64,000 bases of DNA from JAUWKC01 sp035527845. GTDB lineage: Bacteria > Planctomycetota > Phycisphaerae > Sedimentisphaerales > Anaerobacaceae. A program made the position numbers and the translations under genes. The DNA lies in contig DATKZT010000041.1 of NCBI GenBank assembly GCA_035527845.1, positions 1-64,000 on the forward strand, written 5' to 3'. The notes under the pieces were generated by a model. The model saw only the letters and a program-made list of their open reading frames with translations, did no database searches and was not told where the DNA came from. Shown one piece after another: positions 18,157 through 26,648 of the stretch; within the stretch, counting starts at the first letter, position 1, and every line of letters begins with the position of its first letter.

Positions 18157-18827
18157 ATGAAAACTACCCAGTTTGTCGGCTCGGTGGCAGTAATCGCTCT
18201 CATCTTCGGCGCAGTAGTTATTACTCAGCACGAGCTGGCGACGACAGATGCCGAATGCCTAAGCACCGCAGAAATGACCCGTTTTATCGGTGGCTCGTCT
18301 AGTACTACAACGCTATGAAGGTCATTTTTCGGCCGTTTTAACATGGAAAACGGGTTCTCCCATTTCTGCTCTTGTTGCCAGCCCGCAGCACTCAGGACGC
18401 CATTGTGGCCAATACGGGAGCAAGTAAGAACGCCGGAGTTGGGAACATCATCTTATCACAGGTTTTGGTTGGCCCCTTTTGCAAACACAAGCCTTTGCAA
18501 ATAAACGAGTTACAATAACAGATATAATCTTTGTAGCGTTGTAGTACTAGCTGCTGCAAAGAAACTGGTACTGCCGATGAAGACAATTGTAAACAGTGCA
18601 TTAAGACAGGCTCGAGTAATTCCAAGCAATTCAACTCGGGACCATACCGTAAAGTGTGCGGCGGTGCGAGCTTCGGCCAGAACTGCGACATGACTGACAA
18701 CATAAATTGTGGAGATAGCAGCGCCAAGTGGCTCTACTGGAACAACAACGAGGACTGCCTTGGAACCCACAGTAGCGAGGAAACTGGTAGCAGAACTATC
18801 GCTACCGCCCATGGCGACCCTTGTTAG
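18157..18827 (+). pseudogene. Cys-rich double-glycine leader peptide precursor, split by a MITE
   Basis: The gene starts at 18157 with AAGGAG 9 nt upstream. As it stands it encodes 53 residues and stops inside an inserted element. Residues 1-46 form a precursor leader: a hydrophobic Sec-like segment (VGSVAVIALIFGAVVI), then LSTAEMTRFIGG with GG at 45-46, matching the bacteriocin-type double-glycine motif. Removing 18302-18549 (element plus one TA copy) restores one frame through to TAG at 18825-18827: 140 residues, with a 94-residue core beginning SSSCCKETGTADEDNCKQC and holding nine Cys. The intact homologue is at 61466-61921. It is now presumably non-functional unless the element is excised. 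Confidence 0.85.
18300..18549. mobile_element. MITE-like element with TA target duplication inside the peptide gene
   Basis: The perfect terminal repeats GTACTACAACGCTA (18302-18315) and TAGCGTTGTAGTAC (18534-18547) enclose a 246-bp element and are flanked on both sides by TA (18300-18301, 18548-18549). The repeat extends imperfectly inward by about ten more bases. The interior has no transposase-like reading frame. TA duplication and size suggest a non-autonomous IS630/Tc1-mariner-type element; that family assignment is inferred. Precise removal restores the host reading frame. Confidence 0.8.
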
Positions 18828-18859
18828 TATGAGGCTCTTGACTTTCTCATGCACATTGC

Positions 18860-18889
18860 TCAAGGGGCCCCAAAAACGGGGCCCCTTGA
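18860..18889 (+). terminator. Long perfect hairpin between peptide gene and maturation genes, cassette 1
   Basis: TCAAGGGGCCCC and GGGGCCCCTTGA form a perfect 12-bp stem with a 6-nt loop. It is followed within about ten bases by a T-rich run (TTTTCTTTTT), starting 32 nt after the peptide stop codon. It could be a leaky terminator or an mRNA-stabilising hairpin that lets the peptide be made in excess over the downstream proteins. Cassette 2 has a hairpin at the equivalent place. Confidence 0.65.
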
Positions 18890-18984
18890 GGCTGTAATTT
18901 TCTTTTTGCAGGTTTGTTCACATACGCTCCTTCACTCGGGGGCATCGCGGCAACAGAACCGTGTAATATTGGAGAGCAATTACT

Positions 18985-20280
18985 ATGAAACCGGCTTTTA
19001 TCATCTGTCTGTTGGCTACCAGCCTTGTCTCCTTCTGCCGCGGCGCCGAGCCTGCTGCCAGCGCGGAGGAAATGCGCACATTGCTGTTCAAAGGCTATAC
19101 AGCCGCCAAGACGGCCATGGATGATGTCAGAATGATAATCGAGTACAAGAATGAGACGGATCCCAAATGGATAGAAGCTCACCCCGACAGAGACCACCAA
19201 CCCGAAACATATACCGCAGAGGAATATATTCGCAAACATGGCAAGGAAAGGTGGGCATTTCTCTACTTGGGGACAGCGAGCCCGCCGGACGGTATTGCTG
19301 ATGTCGCCCTATCCGTAGGTACTGATAACTCACCTGCTTATAAGGTTTTTGATGGACAATGTATACTGGATTACTACACCACTGCAGGATCTGTCGACAC
19401 CGAGACGCAGAGAGGTCGAGCCGCTCGCAACCCCACTGACACAGGTATATTGGCCGCGGGGAACAGCAATCCTGCAAAGTTTCTTGGCTATGATTTCGGG
19501 GCTATGCCGGACGACGTGCTTTCAAGCCCGCACCTGACCATAGAAGCTCAGGCCGAGCAGGTTGGTGACTTGCCGGCCTTCAAAGTAAGTGCGCCTATCG
19601 AGATAAACAAAGTTCTATATAATCTGACATACTGGTTGTGCCCTGCTCGCTGTTGCCTGCCGGTGGTCGCTGAGCTCCGACGGACCAACGGAACACTGAG
19701 GAAACGGATGGAGACCACGGAATTCATCCAGTTGGAAAACGGAAGGTGGGCCATCAAGTCTGTGCTTCAAAGAAACTTCGTCGCCGAAGATGGCGAACCC
19801 TGGGAAATTCAGAAACACACATTTACTATCAGGACACTTCAGCTCAATCCTGAGATCAATGACAAGATTTTCAGCACCTCACCTGACAGTTTGCCTCCGG
19901 GAACGCTCTTTCGAGACGCTGTGAGTGGTTTAGAGTACGTTATCGGAGAAGGCCCGATAAGTGATGAACGCGTCAAGAAACTCGTAACGAAGGCGCTGGA
20001 GGACGCCTTCTCGGAAATCAAACACGGTTCTGACACAGGCTCCGCAGAAAATCAACAGAATCCACGTGTTGATCTCCAACTGGACGATGTTCCCAACCAA
20101 CCGTTGTTCTCTGACACCGGAGCGCTTCCACCCGCGACCGCAAACAACACCCACCACACCAAAACCCTTGCGTTAGTCTGGCGCGTCACCGCGATCGCTT
20201 TGTGTCTGTTTCTCATCCTGGCCACAGCACTGATAGTACGCTGGAGGTGTGTTTCGATACGGAGACGAAATTCCCAATGA
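18985..20280 (+). CDS. Secreted LolA-like protein with C-terminal TM anchor, cassette 1
   Basis: The 431-aa product has a signal peptide (MKPAFIICLLATSLVSFCRG), a beta-rich exported region, a linker, then a C-terminal TM helix (about 395-418) and an Arg-rich tail, so it is anchored with its bulk outside the cytoplasm. The segment PPGTLFRDAVSGLEYVIG aligns with FPHGTKVWDGITQDWLVIG of the 403-aa protein in cassette 2, and the overall layout is the same. The beta domain recalls LolA-like proteins linked to planctomycete sigma factors, but no catalytic motif was seen. GGAGAG lies 8 nt before the ATG. The stop overlaps the next gene as ATGA. It may bind or present the peptide precursor or assist the peptidase. 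Confidence 0.75.
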   Translation: MKPAFIICLLATSLVSFCRGAEPAASAEEMRTLLFKGYTAAKTAMDDVRMIIEYKNETDPKWIEAHPDRDHQPETYTAEEYIRKHGKERWAFLYLGTASPPDGIADVALSVGTDNSPAYKVFDGQCILDYYTTAGSVDTETQRGRAARNPTDTGILAAGNSNPAKFLGYDFGAMPDDVLSSPHLTIEAQAEQVGDLPAFKVSAPIEINKVLYNLTYWLCPARCCLPVVAELRRTNGTLRKRMETTEFIQLENGRWAIKSVLQRNFVAEDGEPWEIQKHTFTIRTLQLNPEINDKIFSTSPDSLPPGTLFRDAVSGLEYVIGEGPISDERVKKLVTKALEDAFSEIKHGSDTGSAENQQNPRVDLQLDDVPNQPLFSDTGALPPATANNTHHTKTLALVWRVTAIALCLFLILATALIVRWRCVSIRRRNSQ

Positions 20281-21806
20281 CCAGACCTCCCTCGCAAAAA
20301 CACTTGTCCCCGAGTAAACAGCGAGTTCATAAAGCGCCCCCGGCTTATGCTATCGTGACCACGGCAGTTGTTCTCGTCTTATCTGCGAAGGCGAAAACGG
20401 CGCAGCTCGAAAGCTGGCAATCCTGCTGCGGAGCCGTTTGCCTGCGAACCGTCGGCGGTTTGCTCGGAACCGAAGTACCCCTTGGTGAGATCAGAGAACT
20501 CCTCAGGTCCAACAGCCGCGGCCAAGTCTCTTTCGCAGAAATAGCCGAGGCAGCTGAAAAGATGGGCTTACATGCCGCTGGCGTGCGTATCAACAGCCAA
20601 CGGATCGAAGAGTGTGCCTTCCCTATGATTGCTCATTGGCCCCCAAATCACTTCCTTGTCCTTTTGGGTCTTGGCAAAAACAGGGGCGTGACGGTCATTG
20701 ATCCGCCTCGTGCTATCCGCAAAATGACTCGTGCCGAACTGGCTTCCCGCGACCACTTCAACGTCCTATGTATATCAAAGCATCCCCTCCCAGTTCATAC
20801 CTACCCGATCGGCCAGCCAAGAGCGGACGACCAATTGCCAGACCAGCCGGGGCCGCCCACAATCCATGGAGGATTACAATTTGATGACCCCCTCTGGTAT
20901 TTTGGTGATGTTCGCCCAGGGACCACGAAGAAGCATGAGTTTTCGTTCACGAATATTGCTTCCGAGCCCTTGGCTATTGTCCAACTCAAACCTGATTGTC
21001 CATGTCTAAAGGTCAAGCACTTCACCGAGAATATCGCTCCCGGTGAACGTGGTAAGATAGAAGTCCTCATCGATACGAGCGGCCTCATAGGGCACATTAC
21101 CAAACGGATCGTCGGCATTGCGTCTACTCGCGCAACCAATACGCATAAGAGCTGGTTCTTTCTAAAGATAGCTGGCCAAGTTTCCAAGACAGGTGAACTT
21201 CTGTTGGAGCCGGCTTGTCTCTATCTCGGCGATACGGTCAAAGGTTCTATTACTTGCGAGTCCGTCAGTCTCAGGAGAATTGGATACGACCCCCTGTACC
21301 TCAAAAGCATTGAACCCACGTCCCCGATGATATCTGTCAATCGGATTCAAGGCATAGACCCAAACACGCGTGTGTTGCACTTAGAGGTCCGGGTCGAAGC
21401 GAACAATGCCCTTGGGGCGCTTGAAGAAGATGTCGTCTTTCACACGTACAATCCTCACTACCCCAGTGCCACGCTCCATATTTCTGGAAACATTGTTCCC
21501 CACATTAGCGTTGAACCGCCAGAAGTCTTCTTGGGTTTGTTGTCCAAACAGCGCCCTTTGAACAAAAACATCATAGTGAGAAGCAGGACAGCGACGCCAT
21601 TCGAGATTAGAAGTGCGAGCACAACCCTGGACGGGATTGTGGGTGCCGTGTTTCCCACTGACTACGCCAAAACAAGTTGGCAAATCACGTTGACTAATAG
21701 CGCCGCCTTACAGCGGGGCATTATAGAGGGTAAGATTGTTGCAAACACGAACGACTCGGATTTACCCAAGCTTGAGATTCCGTTCACCGCTTTGGTGGCG
21801 CAGTAG
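20277..21806 (+). CDS. Exported C39-type cysteine peptidase fused to DUF1573-like domains, cassette 1
   Basis: The 509-aa product begins with an N-terminal membrane/signal segment (AYAIVTTAVVLVLSA, res. 23-37). It is followed by a C39-like peptidase domain: SCCGAVCLRTVGGLLG with catalytic Cys51, NHFLVLLGL with His125, and VIDPP with Asp142. From about residue 200 it has DUF1573/HYDIN-like beta domains (FDDPLWYFGDVRPGTT, PDCPCLKV with Cys-x-Cys) and two or three weaker repeats. C39 domains cut after double-glycine leaders, and the neighbouring peptide has such a leader. Unlike PCAT transporters there is no ABC or TM domain, and the peptidase is predicted outside the cytoplasmic membrane. The canonical Gln six residues before the Cys is absent. 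The start at 20277 overlaps the preceding stop (ATGA). Confidence 0.8.
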   Translation: MTRPPSQKHLSPSKQRVHKAPPAYAIVTTAVVLVLSAKAKTAQLESWQSCCGAVCLRTVGGLLGTEVPLGEIRELLRSNSRGQVSFAEIAEAAEKMGLHAAGVRINSQRIEECAFPMIAHWPPNHFLVLLGLGKNRGVTVIDPPRAIRKMTRAELASRDHFNVLCISKHPLPVHTYPIGQPRADDQLPDQPGPPTIHGGLQFDDPLWYFGDVRPGTTKKHEFSFTNIASEPLAIVQLKPDCPCLKVKHFTENIAPGERGKIEVLIDTSGLIGHITKRIVGIASTRATNTHKSWFFLKIAGQVSKTGELLLEPACLYLGDTVKGSITCESVSLRRIGYDPLYLKSIEPTSPMISVNRIQGIDPNTRVLHLEVRVEANNALGALEEDVVFHTYNPHYPSATLHISGNIVPHISVEPPEVFLGLLSKQRPLNKNIIVRSRTATPFEIRSASTTLDGIVGAVFPTDYAKTSWQITLTNSAALQRGIIEGKIVANTNDSDLPKLEIPFTALVAQ

Positions 21807-22116
21807 TCGACGGCTAACACAATCAAATGCAACGTGCTTCCGTTTGTCTCTTTTTGCGGGGCGAGATTCAACACGACGCCGTAATATACTCGCGCTTCGC
21901 TCAGTATTGCGCTATCTCCGCCTTGAACTCTGGAAAAACATGCACGGTGTTCTTCCGCTGATGGTGGGCAGAACAATACCCGACTGCTTTGATGACGGGC
22001 CTTGTACGGGACATACGAGAATCCCTGATGCCGTCGGCCTAATTGCGCGGGGGCACTGTGCTTATTCGCTTTGAGGTCTCCGAGGTATGCCGGCGTCGGC
22101 TGACGAGAAGAGCGGG
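21807..22116. other. Intergenic region, convergent
   Basis: This is the gap between the C39 gene and the convergent DJ-1-like gene. No gene, strong hairpin or repeat was recognised. Confidence 0.4.
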
Positions 22117-22788
22117 CTATTTTTTCGCGGAGGCGTTGAGCATTTTCATGAAGGCCCTGAGCAGTAGTGCGAGGTCTTTCTTACCCTGTGCGGAGACGAG
22201 GTTGCCGTCGACGACGCATCGTTCGCCGGTGTAGGTTGCGCCGCCCTGTTCGACGTCCAGGGCGCACTTTGGAATGGTGGTTGCCTTTCGGCCTTTGATG
22301 GTGTCGGCGGCGCTGAGGATTTCTACGCCGTGGCAGAGGGTGGCGACGGGCTTGTTGGTCTCGAAGAAATGGCGTGTGATTCGCAAGAGGTCTTTGTTGT
22401 AGCGGAGATATTCCGGCCCGCGTCCGCCTGATAAATAGAGGCCCACATACTCGCTGGGGTCGACGTCTCGGAAGGCGATCTCGGCCTTTAAGTGGTAGCC
22501 CGGCAGCTCTCGCGTGATGTCCCAGGGCACGTCCGAGTTCGGGGGAATCTCGTGGATGACGAGATGGTAGTGCCGGGTTTCGGGGCCGGCGACGACGACC
22601 TGGAAGTCGTCTTCCTGGATGCGATAATAGGCGTACATGGTGTCGAGGACTTCCGAGCCGTCCCCGATTGGCAACAGTACCTTGCGCATGGTTTTTTTCT
22701 CCTCGGCAAATAGTGGATTGTTGAGCAGAGTGACGGCGGCCGGTCCGGCGGCGAGCAACTGGCAGACCTGGCGACGATTCAGCTCCAT
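22117..22788 (-). CDS. DJ-1/PfpI-family protein with Tat-like signal
   Basis: The product of about 223 aa begins MELNRRQVCQLLAAGPAAVTLL, a twin-arginine-like signal, followed by a DJ-1/PfpI fold. KVLLPIGDGSEVLDTM opens the Rossmann-like core, the nucleophile elbow is ATLCHGVEIL (Cys152, His153), and SGGRGPEYLR is the usual GG-x-GPE segment. Family members are amidases, glyoxalases or chaperones, so the substrate cannot be named. The ATG at 22788 is preferred; a GTG four codons upstream is possible. It stands alone, convergent to cassette 1. Confidence 0.82.
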   Translation of the reverse strand: MELNRRQVCQLLAAGPAAVTLLNNPLFAEEKKTMRKVLLPIGDGSEVLDTMYAYYRIQEDDFQVVVAGPETRHYHLVIHEIPPNSDVPWDITRELPGYHLKAEIAFRDVDPSEYVGLYLSGGRGPEYLRYNKDLLRITRHFFETNKPVATLCHGVEILSAADTIKGRKATTIPKCALDVEQGGATYTGERCVVDGNLVSAQGKKDLALLLRAFMKMLNASAKK

Positions 22789-23288
22789 TTCGTTCTTCAC
22801 CTATCAGTTAGAGTTCGGTCAGCTTGTGCCGTTTCTTTCGAAGCCGCCCCCTGGCGGCACACAAATATTCTGACAGATGCTGCGGCAAATGTCAAGGCGT
22901 TTTCTGCGGGCGCCGAGGACAAGGGTCTCAGGCACGTGCGCAAGGGTTCTCATTCACGGATTTGCGGCTGCTGATGGAAAAAAGCAGGTCCGGACGAGGC
23001 GGAGGGAGGGAGAGGAAAAAGCGGAATTCGCCCGGACCTGGTACAATATATCTTACCGCAAATTGCAGGCGGTTGCAAGGGGGTGGCGACAAAAAAAAAT
23101 AAGAATTTTATTTTTTCTGTCAGGCACAACCGGCCCATTGGGCAAACAAGGACCATGATTTGACGGGTTTGCCGCCCCCCGTATGGACAGGAATTTGGGC
23201 GGGGAAAGGCCCCTTACGGCGTGGCTGTAAGGGCCACACCAGGGCAGGCAGGGCCGCCGCCGAGACTTATCGGTGCCACAAGCCGGTT

Positions 23289-23450
23289 GCGGGCGACGCC
23301 AATACGGTCTATGTCTATGGCCATGATCCGATTGCCCAGGCCGAAGGAACGGCGAGCCCGAACTATTTCCTGTGCGACGGGCACGGCTCGGTGCGGCATC
23401 TGGCAACATCCGCCGGGGCGATAACCGAAAGCTACAACTACGACGGCTAA
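23289..23450 (+). pseudogene. Fragment of an RHS-repeat protein core
   Basis: The frame from 23289 reads AGDANTVYVYGHDPIAQAEG, then NYFLCDGHGSVRHLATSAG, then AITESYNYDG followed by a stop. This matches the RHS/YD-repeat-associated core (YxYD...YxxDGxGSVRxLxxxxGxxxxxYxYDxxG). Only about 54 residues remain. Upstream sequence is not a recognisable RHS repeat, and the downstream hypervariable tip is absent. The surrounding 22789-23519 holds nothing else I can support. Confidence 0.7.
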
Positions 23451-23519
23451 CCGCCCCAGCCCATGGGCTGGGCAGGCAAACCAATCCTCTAAAAATGTTC
23501 AAGTCTGTGCACAATAAAG

Positions 23520-25937
23520 CTATTCAATACCTGCGAGCCAATTGTCGGTGAATACCTTAAGGTCACGTGCGTTGATTACATCATCCGGCGGGACGCTGAT
23601 GTCACAGAGAGGATTCCAGTTTTCATTACCAGGGCTGGACAACCAGGCCGAAGCTAAAGTCGCAAAATCATACAGGTCCACCCGGCAGTCAGGCCCAAAG
23701 TCGCCTGGAGGACCCTGCGGAATTACCGCTCCTGATACTCGAACATCATCGAGATACCAGCCGGGGTAATACAGGTAATCATTCGTCGGCCCGATCCCCC
23801 ATCGGATTTGAAGCGCCGGCTGATTGTCGGCAATAGCCGAAATATCGTACTCCATATATTTCCACGTAGTGTCGGTTATATCTGATTCGCCGTTATGCCA
23901 AATCTCAATCCAGTTACTCCCATCGACGGAAACCTCAATATTAGCGTGGTCCTCGTCTGAAGCATATACCCACAGCCATCGGTAGAACGTCAAAACAACA
24001 TTCTCATATCCCTGACAGTCAATCACCGGAGTCGTCGTATATGACGTTGAACGCATACTGTTTGCGTAGTTTCCGGTAAGGTTGTATGCGATAACGTTAT
24101 TCCCTGTGTAACCTGACGTGGGATAGGAATAAGCCGGACAACAGTCAGGCTCGACAGGTACACCCCACGCCCACTTCTTGGGCGTGTGCCAACCCGGATT
24201 TGTGTTCATATCTGCTGAATAGATATCTCCGCCAAGCTTCAACTGTATCGTCGCAACATTCGATTGTCCTGCCTCAGGCGGGACCCCTCCGTCGTCCGCT
24301 ATGAATGTCATCGTGTCCGGGCAAACGAGGTCAGGCACTGAAGTGTATATAACCTTATCAGCATTATTGGCAAGCGCATAAGGAACGGTTTCAATTCTTC
24401 CGACGCATGGATCATTGAGAGTTCCTTTTGTCGGGAGAGATGTAATTACATAGCTGAGCATCGCGGGCGGGTTCGGATGGCTATCGTCGTGGGCTTCAAG
24501 CTCAACGGTTGCTGCAACCCCCGGCTGCACAAATACAATGGCGTCTTCGGCCGTTGGCGCCGTATGCGCCACTGTAGATTGCCGCCAGTTGGCCACCGTA
24601 AAAGCAGCGTTATTTATCGACCGCGCGTTATCCTCCAGGTCCACCCTGCCCGTGGGCTGGCCGTCGTAGAGAATATCGGGATTCGAGAAATATGGCACCA
24701 TTGAACCGGGCGAATAAGCCATGATTGACCTAAACTGAGTTCCACTGTCGCCATACCATCGCCACCCGTGAGAATAGTCATATAAGCCCTCTCCCCGCGT
24801 AAGTCCGCTGTCTCCGACCGCATGATGACATCCCATATTGTGTCCTAATTCATGGGCAAAAGTATGGCCGATACAATCATCACCAACCCAGGTAAATGCC
24901 GCTGAAGCGAAGCCCGACGACAAACTCTGCATCACGTACCCTAAGCCGCACGGCTCTATAATACCACGTGCCGATATCAGACAAACCAGGTCCGCTCCAT
25001 AACTGTTGCGCAAACCGTGCACTCCATCCATATACCCGTCGCTGGTTCCCCTCAGGCGAGACAAGTCCGCATAAGAATCGCCTGATTCATTATAATTGAC
25101 TTCACCGTGATAGACCAAACGCAGCCGCGGAAAGACCTCACTGTGTTGGTAGGCAACATTAGTCTGATCAACCATCAAATAAATCGCTGCTGTTGTGGCG
25201 GCGGTTCCTCCGATGTGGTCCCGAGCCTTGGCAGTATATACTACCATGACATCGAATTCACTTCCATCATCATCAGCCGAAACGATAGCATCATAACCTT
25301 CCTGTTTTACAATACCTTCTGTTTCAGTATTCTCCGGATAGTTAACTTCGATCCCTCCACCGCATCCGGGATACGCCGACTCATCAATTTCACTTATCTC
25401 ATATAAACCGTCTGGTAGATATCGAATCTGATACGCGCCTTTTCCCGGAACGCTGAGGTTGGCGATCAAAACGTCTTCTTCAACCGCTAAACCGAACGTG
25501 CCCAGCTCTTCGCTCATTACTTCCCCAAACCAGCTGTAGCTTGAGGGCGAACGCGTTATACGCCTGGTAACAACGCCGTCCAAAACCACGTCATCAAACA
25601 GATTGAATCGCAGAACATCTGCTTGCCGCCAGGAATCCTCAGACAATAGATTAGGTCGAAGTTCAGCTATTCGACTCCGCATCACCCCCACCATGTTAGT
25701 GGCCGATTCCTCCTCATACGAAAAACTTGAATCGGCAAATAGAACCGGACACCCCTGATTTGCATCAAGCTTCTGGGAGGTCCTGTGCCCCGTTTGTACT
25801 TGGCCCGCAATCAGAGGTTGACTACTTGAATCTGACCAAATTAAGACCGCGACAGGCAAGATAAAGGCCACCAATGATGTATAACATCCTCGTAATGCGT
25901 ATAAGGTCTTGCCGATTCCCTGTTTCTCGCCATCCAT
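23520..25937 (-). CDS. Secreted reprolysin-like (M12B) zinc metallopeptidase with dockerin-like C-terminus
   Basis: The product of about 805 aa has an N-terminal signal/TM segment (YTSLVAFILPVAVLIWSD) and a propeptide-like region. The metzincin domain carries HTFAHELGHNMGCHHA (HExxHxxGxxH, near residue 360) and downstream SIMAYSPG as the Met-turn. A cadherin/tandem-like beta domain and a MAM- or jelly-roll-like segment follow (NVVLTFYRWLWVYASDEDHA, GWYLDDVRV). The end has two dockerin-like EF-hand repeats (DCRVDLYDFATLASAWL and VINARDLKVFTDNWL), shared in type with the surface proteins at 42713-51925. The start at 25937 has GAGGG upstream. It is an exported endopeptidase with a probable cell-surface location. 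Confidence 0.82.
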   Translation of the reverse strand: MDGEKQGIGKTLYALRGCYTSLVAFILPVAVLIWSDSSSQPLIAGQVQTGHRTSQKLDANQGCPVLFADSSFSYEEESATNMVGVMRSRIAELRPNLLSEDSWRQADVLRFNLFDDVVLDGVVTRRITRSPSSYSWFGEVMSEELGTFGLAVEEDVLIANLSVPGKGAYQIRYLPDGLYEISEIDESAYPGCGGGIEVNYPENTETEGIVKQEGYDAIVSADDDGSEFDVMVVYTAKARDHIGGTAATTAAIYLMVDQTNVAYQHSEVFPRLRLVYHGEVNYNESGDSYADLSRLRGTSDGYMDGVHGLRNSYGADLVCLISARGIIEPCGLGYVMQSLSSGFASAAFTWVGDDCIGHTFAHELGHNMGCHHAVGDSGLTRGEGLYDYSHGWRWYGDSGTQFRSIMAYSPGSMVPYFSNPDILYDGQPTGRVDLEDNARSINNAAFTVANWRQSTVAHTAPTAEDAIVFVQPGVAATVELEAHDDSHPNPPAMLSYVITSLPTKGTLNDPCVGRIETVPYALANNADKVIYTSVPDLVCPDTMTFIADDGGVPPEAGQSNVATIQLKLGGDIYSADMNTNPGWHTPKKWAWGVPVEPDCCPAYSYPTSGYTGNNVIAYNLTGNYANSMRSTSYTTTPVIDCQGYENVVLTFYRWLWVYASDEDHANIEVSVDGSNWIEIWHNGESDITDTTWKYMEYDISAIADNQPALQIRWGIGPTNDYLYYPGWYLDDVRVSGAVIPQGPPGDFGPDCRVDLYDFATLASAWLSSPGNENWNPLCDISVPPDDVINARDLKVFTDNWLAGIE

Positions 25938-26648
25938 AAGAGTTCTTCCCTCAAAATCCGACAGGATTAGATTCAAACATCACAAACCGATTCAGCGAAG
26001 AACCTCCTCCCATTTGCCTTTAGAACCAGGACGTTCATCCAAGTTTTCCAGCCGATATTTTCTCCATGAAACACTTGGCTATAAACCCAAAATTTCTCCG
26101 TTTAACTATAATATCAAATTCTTCCTTCAATCGCAAGCAAGCAACGTCTTTTTTCTGCAAATCCTGCACTTTTTTCAAGTGAGGAAAGACCCGTACGAGA
26201 AACTGATTCTGTCTGTTAAACGGAGGGTTGAGAAAAGCCCGGACAAGTCTCTATCGCTGGCACAAGTTTCGCGGGAATAACAACGGGGGCAATGTTAGAC
26301 GCACGCTCTGTTGAAAACCGCGAAATTGTCCTTTCTGAAAGCAGCCGTAGGGACCTGCCCGCGTCATTCCGAGCGCAGTCCCCCAAAGGCGGACGTAGTC
26401 GAGGAATCTACTCAAACAGATTTCTCCGCTGTGGGCCGCAAAGCGGCCCTTCGGTCGAAATGACCGTGCATACCCCAGCAGCTTCTCAACAGAGCAATAC
26501 GGGCAAAGAACCCACCTACAAACATGAGAAACGCACCCGCGACGCGGGGAACTGACCTTTTGGGTTGACTTGGATGCAAATGCCGGTACACTAAGAGCTT
26601 TCTGACGTAAATAGGAATGGTAGAGAACCACCCAATGGAGGCCAAAAA
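25938..26648. other. Intergenic region with interspersed-type repeat
   Basis: This is a divergent gap between the metallopeptidase and the ETF operon. It contains the repeat listed at 26363-26471 and no supported gene. GGAGG at 26637-26641 is the ribosome site of etfB. Confidence 0.5.
26363..26471. repeat. Interspersed-type palindromic repeat (CATTCCGAG...GAGGAATC form)
   Basis: CGTCATTCCGAGCGCAGTC is followed by GTCGAGGAATCTACT and then GGGCCGCAAAGCGGCCC, closing with CGGTCGAAATGAC. This arrangement resembles intergenic repeats common in many bacterial genomes (CATTCCGAGCG...GAGGAATC). GGGCCGC/GCGGCCC forms a hairpin. It is non-coding and in an intergenic gap. Confidence 0.6.

Noticed and set aside
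18392..18863. Minus-strand frames across the MITE and peptide gene
   Set aside because: They run through the insertion and the Cys-rich core without motifs, and the plus-strand reconstruction explains the sequence better.
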